Origin: a bacterium UBA1790
GTDB lineage: Bacteria > Bacteroidota > Bacteroidia > Bacteroidales > Muribaculaceae
DNA length: 5,158 bases
NCBI GenBank assembly: GCA_002314465.1
Contig: DCGA01000163.1
Coordinates: 4,805-9,962, forward strand
Direction: 5' to 3'
The position numbers were made by a program, and so were the translations under genes. The notes beneath the pieces are model-generated. The model made no database searches, was not told the DNA's origin, and saw only the letters and a list, made by a program, of their open reading frames with translations. Shown one piece after another: positions 1 to 5,158 of this stretch. Positions within the stretch are counted from its first letter, which is position 1. Every line of letters starts with the position of its first letter.

Positions 1-406
1 CCGACCAGTGGAACCAGTCGGCGCCTTCCATTATGGCATCGAAATCAAAGTCCTCGGGGGTTGCTTCGCTTATTGAAGAATGTGCGCGGTCGTAAATTAC
101 CTTAGAGGGACGGATGCTTGCACCTGTCTCGGCATAGTAAATACCCACGCGCTCGCCGCCACGGGCGATGTACCGGGTGTCTACTCCATAACGGCGCAGT
201 GCATTGATTGCGCTTTGGCCTATTTCGTGTTTCGGCAGTTTTGTCACATATATTGCTTCGTGGCCATAGTTGGCACAACTTACAGCAACATTAGCCTCTC
301 CGCCTCCGTATATGGTATCGAAGCGGTCGGCCTGAACAAATCTTACATTGCTGCCACTGGGAGTGAGTCGCAGCATGATCTCGCCTAATGTTATTATCTT
401 TGCCAT
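1..406 (-). CDS. kdgK: 2-keto-3-deoxygluconate (KDG) kinase-like, PfkB family; C-terminal part beyond window
   Basis: The reading frame opens at an ATG at 406 on the minus strand and runs off the left edge with no stop, giving 135 residues of a protein whose family is usually a little over 300 long. It begins MAKIITLGEIMLRLTP, a typical PfkB/ribokinase first strand, and has the sugar-binding glycine-rich segment GGGEANVAVSCANYG at residues 34-48. The segment GIYYAETG (88-95) followed by Y-D-R-A-H-S-S (105-111) resembles the substrate loops of KDG kinases more than those of fructokinases or ribokinases. The family phosphorylates KDG to KDPG in the cytoplasm, using ATP; the ATP-binding C-terminal half is not visible here. 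It starts 24 bases after the stop of the glycosidase-like gene on the same strand, so the two are probably cotranscribed. The exact substrate could be another 2-keto-3-deoxy sugar acid. The gene symbol is given by family resemblance. Confidence 0.87.
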   Translation of the reverse strand, partial: MAKIITLGEIMLRLTPSGSNVRFVQADRFDTIYGGGEANVAVSCANYGHEAIYVTKLPKHEIGQSAINALRRYGVDTRYIARGGERVGIYYAETGASIRPSKVIYDRAHSSISEATPEDFDFDAIMEGADWFHWS

Positions 407-410
407 TGCA

Positions 411-424
411 ATTAATATATTAAT
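411..424. repeat. 14-bp perfect palindrome between the glycosidase-like and kinase genes
   Basis: ATTAATATATTAAT reads identically on both strands and fills most of the 24-base gap between the two minus-strand genes. It consists only of A and T, so it may simply reflect the A/T-rich leaders of this genome. It could also be a weak mRNA hairpin or a protein-binding site ahead of the kinase start. No function can be assigned. Confidence 0.4.
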
Positions 425-430
425 GTGTAA

Positions 431-2278
431 TTATTTCACAAGGGGGCCAATGTCTTGGCGCGCCGTAACGATGGGTTTGAACCTGAACTTTGTGGCCTCG
501 GGACCCGGGAACGCTTTGTCGGCAAACCAGAATACATGGCTTATTGCAAATCGTTCAAGTGTTTTCTTGAACTCAGAGGTGTTTCCCGTAGGAACGCTGG
601 TGCAGAAGATGGGACGGCCAAACTTGTAGCACAACGCTATGAGCCAAGCGGTCTCGGGCATTGGCTGGGTTGATGCGAACGACACCACATCCGACATGCT
701 CCATATGCGGTAGCACAATTCGTCGCTGCTCCCCGCAGGGTAACTAAGGTGGTCCCATCCTGCCCATTCTCCGTGAACCATTGCCTTACGGTAGTCAAAG
801 TCGGTTGCAAACGGGGTAACGTTAACCGCGGGAGTTGCGGTAAGCGGTTGGCATGCAAAGGGACGGCGAGCATGGGCAAACAGTTTCTCAACAAATGCGT
901 AGACATTTTCCTTGTCGGCGCGTTTGTCGCCGGGACGATTGTAAAGGTCCCATGCCACAATGCGGGCATCACAGTAGTAATGCTCAATCACAAGTGATAC
1001 GTATCGGAGAACCGAATCCTCATTGCACGCTGCATCCAGGTCGCTGTCGTCAAGCAAAACGGGCATTACCCTCAGCCCCTTGGCATCGGCATCTTCCAGC
1101 GTTTTGTCAAGGTCGGCGAAGAACTGCTTGCGGTTGTCGCGCCAGCCTTGGTAACTGAGCTTTACGCGAATGGCGTTGAATGCGTCATTGCCGCCGTCGT
1201 GCAACGCCGAGTCGGTATTGTATCCCACGATAGGACCCAGTGCCACCCATTTCCAGGCGCGCTCATGGTTCCATCGGTCTACCTTGGTGATGCCCGGGTC
1301 TATTGTCTCGCCTTGGATGCAGAATGTGAAGTCCTTAACCATCTGCAACTCGCGGTAGTCGATTATATCACCGTCGCTGTAAAGTACATTATGGAACTGG
1401 GGTTCATAGGGGTCGATGGTAGTCTTCTTCCAGGGAATCTCCCAGTTGCAGTCGTTGTTATACATACCCCATATGTAGAAATGGACGTGCTCTTGTGCAA
1501 ATACCGAGAGAGAACGTGGTATACCCGAGCCATCGACTCGAGTCATGCACTCGGAACAAACGATGGGGCGGTCGCTTATGTTGCGCAGGTAATCAAGCAG
1601 TATCCTTACGTTATTGCCATTGTCGGACGCGCAGTCATATGAGTGGAAGTTGTGTATGTCCATGAGGCTCTCTACCTCGGTAATGCGCTTGAGGGCTTTG
1701 TTCGAAGGATTGGGGACGTCCCAGAAGATGGAACTTGTGATGGGTTGGGTTGCACCTGCCTCATAACACCAGCGTGCCATTTTCTCGATGAGGTCCATTG
1801 ATGCGTATGTATCTTCCTTGTCGAAGTAGTCGGGCTCGTTCCACAGGTCCCAGTAGGCGATTGTCTTGTTTCCGGTGAATGCTGTGATGAGGCGCTTGGT
1901 CGCATCTTCATAGTCCTTGATGTCCTGGGGGCGTTTGTGCTTTTTAGAATAGAAATAGCGGTCACGCACATAACTGAGTACGGGAGACACGGTCATGTTG
2001 TATTTGCGTGCTGTTGCAATCATTTTACCCAGCGATTCTATCTGCTTGTCGCAGCTGCCGCTACCCACCCAGAATCTCACGCTGTTGAATCCGAGTTCCG
2101 ACGCTTTTCTCAATATGTCATCGGTGCTCATTCCGGGATAAGCGCCATAGGGTTCGTTGAATCCTTTGATGACACCTATCTCGTCCTGCCACTGCCAAGC
2201 CTCCTGGGGGGTGTATTGATTTCGTGCAAAGCACGAGAGAATGCAGAATGATAATATAGATACTAAAACTAAGCGCAT
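431..2278 (-). CDS. Secreted glycoside hydrolase-like protein, two tandem clan GH-A-type barrels, second one degenerate
   Basis: I chose the ATG at 2278 (615 residues). A TTG 21 bases upstream is also in frame, but it lies inside the -7 box. Residues 1-20 form a signal peptide (MRLVLVSILSFCILSCFARN); Cys16 in ILSC is a possible but imperfect lipobox, so the product may be a lipoprotein or be cleaved by signal peptidase I. The first barrel (about 24-320) has the clan GH-A acid/base signature WDLWNEPD with Glu148, the active-site strand H-N-F-H-S-Y (209-214), and the nucleophile strand RPIVCSE ending in Glu243. This resembles the GH5-like 'cellulase-family' proteins of Bacteroidetes. The second barrel (about 335-600) repeats the same landmarks in the same order but lacks the catalytic residues: WDLYNRPG has Arg448 in place of Glu. 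The protein should act in the periplasm or at the outer surface on an unknown glycan. It heads a minus-strand operon with the KDG-kinase-like gene. Confidence 0.9.
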   Translation of the reverse strand: MRLVLVSILSFCILSCFARNQYTPQEAWQWQDEIGVIKGFNEPYGAYPGMSTDDILRKASELGFNSVRFWVGSGSCDKQIESLGKMIATARKYNMTVSPVLSYVRDRYFYSKKHKRPQDIKDYEDATKRLITAFTGNKTIAYWDLWNEPDYFDKEDTYASMDLIEKMARWCYEAGATQPITSSIFWDVPNPSNKALKRITEVESLMDIHNFHSYDCASDNGNNVRILLDYLRNISDRPIVCSECMTRVDGSGIPRSLSVFAQEHVHFYIWGMYNNDCNWEIPWKKTTIDPYEPQFHNVLYSDGDIIDYRELQMVKDFTFCIQGETIDPGITKVDRWNHERAWKWVALGPIVGYNTDSALHDGGNDAFNAIRVKLSYQGWRDNRKQFFADLDKTLEDADAKGLRVMPVLLDDSDLDAACNEDSVLRYVSLVIEHYYCDARIVAWDLYNRPGDKRADKENVYAFVEKLFAHARRPFACQPLTATPAVNVTPFATDFDYRKAMVHGEWAGWDHLSYPAGSSDELCYRIWSMSDVVSFASTQPMPETAWLIALCYKFGRPIFCTSVPTGNTSEFKKTLERFAISHVFWFADKAFPGPEATKFRFKPIVTARQDIGPLVK

Positions 2279-2290
2279 ATAGTTACTCGT

Positions 2291-2302
2291 TTTTTGCAAA
2301 AA
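2291..2302. promoter_or_regulatory. 12-bp perfect palindrome over the minus-strand -7 box, possible operator
   Basis: TTTTTGCAAAAA is its own reverse complement and overlaps the -7 box of the glycosidase operon. A protein bound here would cover the promoter. Low sequence complexity (A and T tracts around GC) makes chance occurrence quite possible. Confidence 0.3.
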
Positions 2303-2304
2303 TA
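2297..2304 (-). promoter_or_regulatory. Bacteroidetes-type -7 box for the glycosidase-kinase operon
   Basis: On the minus strand these bases read TATTTTTG, an exact match to TAnnTTTG, placed 18 bases before the chosen ATG at 2278. No convincing -33 TTG element is visible at the usual distance, so the promoter may be activator-dependent. It partly coincides with a 12-bp palindrome. It also argues against translation from the upstream TTG at 2299, which lies inside the box. Confidence 0.55.
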
Positions 2305-2369
2305 AAAAAAATACTTGCCACTACTAAAAAAAATGCCGAAAAGTATATATAAAATAAAAATAATTTCCG

Positions 2370-2377
2370 TATTTTTG
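2370..2377 (+). promoter_or_regulatory. Bacteroidetes-type -7 box for the AraC regulator gene
   Basis: TATTTTTG matches TAnnTTTG exactly and lies 21 bases before the ATG at 2399, which would give a short leader. The same eight bases occur in the divergent promoter on the other strand, 65 bases away. No clear -33 element is visible upstream in the A/T-rich stretch. Confidence 0.5.
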
Positions 2378-2388
2378 CATTCAATAAA

Positions 2389-2400
2389 ATGTTGCAACAT
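2389..2400. promoter_or_regulatory. 12-bp perfect palindrome overlapping the regulator's start codon, possible autoregulatory site
   Basis: ATGTTGCAACAT is a perfect inverted repeat that includes the first two bases of the regulator's ATG. It contains more G/C than its surroundings, so it stands out more than the A/T palindromes nearby. It could be a protein-binding operator or a short hairpin near the ribosome-binding region. AraC proteins usually bind direct rather than inverted half-sites, so the binder may be another protein. Confidence 0.35.
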
Positions 2401-3265
2401 GGAAGACGGTAAAAATATATCGCTTTGGCGATTTCTTGACAAAGTTGTCGACAATATGAAAAGCGGCCGATTGGCCGATGTTTTTCGTATTGTTTCGTTC
2501 TACGGCAATGAATCATTTGGTCCCCATAATCACTTAAGAATCGAAATCAATTATGTAAAGAAGGGCAAGTGCATAATGGAGATGGGAAACGAGTGTGTAA
2601 CCTTCGACGAGGGCGAAACTATGGTTGTCTTGCCCAATGCCATCCACAAATTTACTGCCGGTCCCAAGGGTACCACGCTCATTCAACTTGAATTCTTGCC
2701 CGAGCTGATGCAGGGATTCGGCATGGACCTGTTTGAGGAAAACGAGGGTGAAGGTGAGTTCAACCTGTTCTCTTCCCAGCACACCCTCATAAAGATCGTT
2801 AGCAGCAATTCTATTTATTCGGTTATCAGGCATATAATTAACGAACTTGACAATAAGAGGGTATACCACAAGCATCTTGTTGTAATGTTATATGCCGAGC
2901 TCATGCTCATTATTTATAGGCACATGAAAGAAAACATTTTGCCGTTATACAATAACGAGTCGCTCAAGGATGCGGTGATTTACATCAGGCGTAACTATAC
3001 GCATGACATTAGTCAGGCTCAGATTGCCGAGAGCGCGGGCATAAGCGACCGATATCTCCGAATGTTGTTTAAAAAGCACTTTGGCATTAACCCTCTTGAC
3101 TTCCTTACCCAGATTAGAATAAACAAATCTATTGAGTTGCTCAAGAACACCGACATGTCAATTAAGGAGATAGGATATAAGTGCGGGTTCAACTCGCCCC
3201 AATACTTCTGTAAGGTCTTTAAGGAGAAGACGGGCATATCTCCCAGGGATATCAAAAAACTTTAA
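2399..3265 (+). CDS. AraC/XylS-family transcriptional regulator with cupin-like sensor domain
   Basis: The ATG at 2399 gives 288 residues, the usual length for a one-component AraC regulator. A TTG at 2315 would add 28 basic and hydrophobic residues from intergenic-looking sequence and lies upstream of the -7 box, so I reject it. The N-terminal half has a cupin-like sugar-sensing pattern: GPHNH (41-45) with two histidines, a run of short strands, and VLPNAIHKF (78-85). The C-terminal 100 residues hold two helix-turn-helix motifs: ISQAQIAESAGISDRYLRM (204-222) and MSIKEIGYKCGFNSPQYFCK (253-272), the latter followed by the family ending VFKEKTGISPRDIKK. The gene is divergent from the glycosidase-kinase operon and upstream of the aldolase-dehydratase operon, so it is the likely controller of both. 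The effector is unknown; a sugar or sugar acid is an inference from the neighbours. Confidence 0.93.
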   Translation: MEDGKNISLWRFLDKVVDNMKSGRLADVFRIVSFYGNESFGPHNHLRIEINYVKKGKCIMEMGNECVTFDEGETMVVLPNAIHKFTAGPKGTTLIQLEFLPELMQGFGMDLFEENEGEGEFNLFSSQHTLIKIVSSNSIYSVIRHIINELDNKRVYHKHLVVMLYAELMLIIYRHMKENILPLYNNESLKDAVIYIRRNYTHDISQAQIAESAGISDRYLRMLFKKHFGINPLDFLTQIRINKSIELLKNTDMSIKEIGYKCGFNSPQYFCKVFKEKTGISPRDIKKL

Positions 3266-3314
3266 TTCCGTTTTTTTTAATTTCTTGAATTTACATTACC
3301 AATTTTTATAATAG

Positions 3315-3344
3315 ATACGCAGGATAGTTCTGCGTATTTTTTTT
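3315..3344 (+). terminator. Rho-independent terminator after the AraC regulator gene
   Basis: ATACGCAG (3315-3322) pairs perfectly with CTGCGTAT (3330-3337) around a 7-base loop and is followed by an unbroken run of T to 3344. It lies 50 bases after the regulator's stop codon. It separates the regulator from the downstream operon, which has its own -7 box a few bases later. Confidence 0.85.
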
Positions 3345-3354
3345 GTTTAGGTAG

Positions 3355-3362
3355 TAATTTTG
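3355..3362 (+). promoter_or_regulatory. Bacteroidetes-type -7 box for the aldolase-dehydratase operon
   Basis: TAATTTTG matches TAnnTTTG and begins 11 bases after the T-run of the terminator. It would give a leader of roughly 45 bases to the ATG at 3415. The place where a -33 element would sit is occupied by the terminator hairpin, and no TTG is present there. Like the other two -7 boxes in this window, it is followed directly by CA. Confidence 0.5.
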
Positions 3363-3414
3363 CAAGTGACGAAATGCCTTAAAAACTTGATATAACTATA
3401 CATTAATTATATAT

Positions 3415-4107
3415 ATGAAACTTTGGAATACCGATAAAGAGTTGTTCGCACTTGTTCGCGACGAACTCTATACTGCAGTTGTTGGTGACATTATGGACAA
3501 GATGGGTTATCTTCATCAGTTTCTTTGTCCGCAAATCCGTCCTTTGAACGATTCTATGTTCATCGTGGGTCGTGCAATGACTGTTCTTGAGGCCGATGTT
3601 CTCGCTCACGAGGCTTCTGAAGGCCAAAACAGTATACTCACTAAGTCTTTCGGATTGATGCTCGAGGCTCTTGACAACCTTCGTGAAGACGAGGTTTACA
3701 TTTGCTCGGGTTCTTCTCCCCGTTATGCGCTTTGGGGCGAACTCATGGCAACCCGTGCTAAGGTGTGCGGTGCTGCCGGTGCGGTGGTCAACGGTTATTC
3801 TCGTGACACCACAGGTATTCTTGCTACCGGTTTGCCTTGCTTCTCTTATGGTCCCTACGCACAAGACCAGGCACCCCGAGGAAAGGTCCTCGACTACCGT
3901 GTGCCCATTGAGGTCGACGGAGTGCTCATTAACGACGGTGACATCATCGTGGGTGATATCGATGGCGTGTGCGTTGTTCCCCGTGCCATTGAGGAAGAGG
4001 TGTTCACACTGGCGCTCGAGAAAGCTCGCGGCGAGAAGATGGTAAAAAATAAAATTCTTGAGGGTATGCCTTCTAAGGAAGCCTTTGAGAAATACGGCAT
4101 AATGTAA
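3415..4107 (+). CDS. RraA-family / class II pyruvate aldolase-like protein
   Basis: The ATG at 3415 gives 230 residues, the normal size for the RraA / HMG-CHA aldolase fold. The central signature is clear: WGELMATRAKVCGAAGAVVNG (107-127) followed by YSRD with Arg130-Asp131, the pair that binds pyruvate and the metal in the family's aldolases. The C-terminal part contains YRVPIEVDGVLINDGDII and GDIDGVCVVPR (161-190), the usual core strands. Known members either cleave 4-hydroxy-2-keto acids to pyruvate plus a second product, decarboxylate oxaloacetate, or (E. coli RraA) inhibit RNase E. Since the next gene is an acid-sugar dehydratase, I infer cleavage of a 2-keto-3-deoxy sugar acid to pyruvate and an aldehyde in the cytoplasm; this is not proven. 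Gly134 stands where many aldolase members carry an acidic residue. It is the first gene of its operon, 19 bases ahead of the dehydratase. Confidence 0.9.
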   Translation: MKLWNTDKELFALVRDELYTAVVGDIMDKMGYLHQFLCPQIRPLNDSMFIVGRAMTVLEADVLAHEASEGQNSILTKSFGLMLEALDNLREDEVYICSGSSPRYALWGELMATRAKVCGAAGAVVNGYSRDTTGILATGLPCFSYGPYAQDQAPRGKVLDYRVPIEVDGVLINDGDIIVGDIDGVCVVPRAIEEEVFTLALEKARGEKMVKNKILEGMPSKEAFEKYGIM

Positions 4108-4126
4108 TAATAAAAATATAGGTGAT

Positions 4127-5158
4127 ATGAAAATTACTGACGTTAAAGTTTGGTTGGTACAAGGTTTCAAGTACAACTGGACACTGATTAAGATTTATAC
4201 CGATGAGGGTTACACCGGAGTAGGTGAGGCAACCAACTGGCCTGGTAGCCCCATTGTGTATGCTGCGGCCAAGCATGCGGGTGAGAGAATTATCGGTCTC
4301 GACCCCATGAAGACCGACTTTATCTGGACTAAGCTTTATCGCGATCTCAACTGGATTGGCCCCTACGGCGCAAGCCTGTGTGCTATCAGTGGTATCGATA
4401 TGGCTCTTCTCGACCTTAAGGGTAAAGTGCTGGGCGTTCCTTGCTACGAGCTCCTCGGTGGCGCTTATCGCAAGGATATCCTCCTCTATGCCAACTACTG
4501 GTTCACCAAGGGCGGACACAACGAGGCCGACTATGCCGAGCAGGCTAAGCGCGTAGTTGACGCTGGTTTCACCGGACTCAAGTTTGACCCGTTTGCACAC
4601 ACCAACTATTTCTACGGCGACGACCTGTCTTCTAACCTTAACCTCACTCCCGAGCAGCAAGACCTCGCGTTCAATGTATCTAAGACAGTGCGCGACACCG
4701 TTGGGCCCAACTTTGATATCATGATTGAGACTCACGCTATGCTCAACTATCGTGTGGCTGTGAAGATGGCTAAGAGAATGGCTGAGCTTGATATCACCTG
4801 GTATGAGGAACCTGCCGGCCCCGAGTGCTCACAGACTCTGCGTGCAATGCGTGAGCGCATCCCCTCTGATGTCGCTATCTGCGTGGGCGAGCGTCATTAC
4901 ACTCGTTTCGGCATTCGCTCTATCCTTGAGAAGCACGTGTGCGACGTGATTATGCCCGACATTACCCGTTGCGGCGGCCCGTCGGAGATGAAGCGCATGG
5001 CCAACATGGCCGAGGCCTATAATGTCCTTATCGCGCCCCACAATCCCAATGGTCCCCTGTCTACACTGGCATCATCACACGTGTGTGCCGCTATTCCCAA
5101 CTTCTTCCGCCAGGAATTCATGTTCAACGACGTACCCTGGCGCGACACCGTTATTGAC
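4127..5158 (+). CDS. Acid-sugar dehydratase of the mandelate racemase/muconate lactonizing (enolase) superfamily; C-terminus beyond window
   Basis: The ATG at 4127 opens a frame of 344 residues that is still open at the right edge; family members are about 380-400 long, so only the tail is missing. Residues 1-120 are the capping domain (TDEGYTGVGEATNWPG at 25-40; GIDMALLDLKGK at 89-100; YELLGG). The barrel shows the expected sites: GLKFDPF (150-156) with Lys152 and Asp154; metal ligands Glu201 (IETH), Glu227 (WYEEP) and Glu255 (VGER); His203; Asp278 (MPDITRCGG); and His305 (APHNPNGP). The spacings of the acid and histidine residues are close to those of D-galactonate dehydratase as I recall them. 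The reaction would be Mg-dependent dehydration of an aldonate to a 2-keto-3-deoxy-aldonate. D-galactonate, D-gluconate, D-mannonate or another acid sugar are all possible. AGGTGA sits only one base before the ATG, too close for a normal Shine-Dalgarno sequence. Confidence 0.92.
   Translation, partial: MKITDVKVWLVQGFKYNWTLIKIYTDEGYTGVGEATNWPGSPIVYAAAKHAGERIIGLDPMKTDFIWTKLYRDLNWIGPYGASLCAISGIDMALLDLKGKVLGVPCYELLGGAYRKDILLYANYWFTKGGHNEADYAEQAKRVVDAGFTGLKFDPFAHTNYFYGDDLSSNLNLTPEQQDLAFNVSKTVRDTVGPNFDIMIETHAMLNYRVAVKMAKRMAELDITWYEEPAGPECSQTLRAMRERIPSDVAICVGERHYTRFGIRSILEKHVCDVIMPDITRCGGPSEMKRMANMAEAYNVLIAPHNPNGPLSTLASSHVCAAIPNFFRQEFMFNDVPWRDTVID

Noticed and set aside
80..388. Plus-strand open frame (102 codons) at the left edge
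   Set aside because: It is antisense to the KDG-kinase-like gene, whose minus-strand translation gives a clear PfkB signature.
1148..1642. Plus-strand open frame (164 codons) inside the glycosidase-like gene
   Set aside because: It lies wholly antisense to the well-supported glycosidase-like frame, with no promoter or domain signal of its own.
2331..2337. AAATGCC occurring both here and at 3372-3378, as a possible shared regulator half-site
   Set aside because: Seven bases shared once between two intergenic regions, without matching flanks or spacing, is within chance.
2315..2398. N-terminal extension of the AraC regulator from a TTG codon
   Set aside because: The extension would start upstream of the -7 box at 2370-2377, and its residues look like translated A/T-rich intergenic DNA; the ATG at 2399 gives a normal family length.
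3266..3314. T-rich stretch right after the regulator stop as a first terminator
   Set aside because: There is a run of T but no stable G/C-containing stem before it; the hairpin at 3315-3337 is the supported terminator.
3403..4176. Long minus-strand open frame (257 codons) opposite the RraA-like gene
   Set aside because: It is fully antisense to a clear family protein, shows no recognisable domain, and consists of low-likelihood residue runs. It is a shadow of the real gene's codon pattern.
4073..4735. Minus-strand open frame (220 codons) opposite the dehydratase gene
   Set aside because: It overlaps the strongly supported dehydratase and the end of the RraA-like gene and has no family resemblance; treated as a shadow frame.
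1..5158. Search for CRISPR arrays, tRNA or rRNA genes, insertion sequences and phage attachment sites
   Set aside because: No spaced direct repeats, cloverleaf-like segments, transposase frames or terminal inverted repeats were seen by eye; nearly all the window is accounted for by five protein genes and short gaps.

Overview
The window looks like a piece of a Bacteroidetes genome, probably order Bacteroidales. Three transcription units have a -7 box matching the Bacteroidetes consensus TAnnTTTG. Start codons lack a well-placed Shine-Dalgarno sequence, leaders and gene gaps are very A/T-rich, and the protein families are those of Bacteroidetes sugar-utilisation loci. No species can be named from the sequence alone.

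The layout is two gene sets facing away from each other around a regulator. On the minus strand, reading leftward from 2278, a secreted glycosidase-like protein with two tandem barrels (431-2278) is followed after 24 bases by a PfkB-family sugar kinase of the 2-keto-3-deoxygluconate kinase type (406 to the left edge, 3' end missing). On the plus strand lie an AraC-family regulator with a cupin-like N-terminal domain (2399-3265), a rho-independent terminator (3315-3344), and a second unit with its own -7 box. That unit holds an RraA/class II pyruvate aldolase-like protein (3415-4107) and, 19 bases later, an enolase-superfamily acid-sugar dehydratase (4127 to the right edge, 3' end missing).

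Taken together this reads as a sugar-acid catabolic locus. The glycosidase-like protein would act outside the cytoplasm on a carbohydrate. The dehydratase would turn an aldonate into a 2-keto-3-deoxy-aldonate. That product would then be phosphorylated by the kinase, cleaved by the RraA-like protein, or both. The AraC protein is the obvious candidate to sense the sugar or sugar acid and control both directions. The substrate cannot be fixed from sequence.

The points most worth a second look are: the second barrel of the glycosidase-like protein, which retains the fold pattern but has lost every catalytic residue I can align; the presence of an RraA-like putative aldolase next to the dehydratase in a locus that also has a KDG-type kinase; and perfect palindromes in the regulator's control region, one of which overlaps its own start codon.
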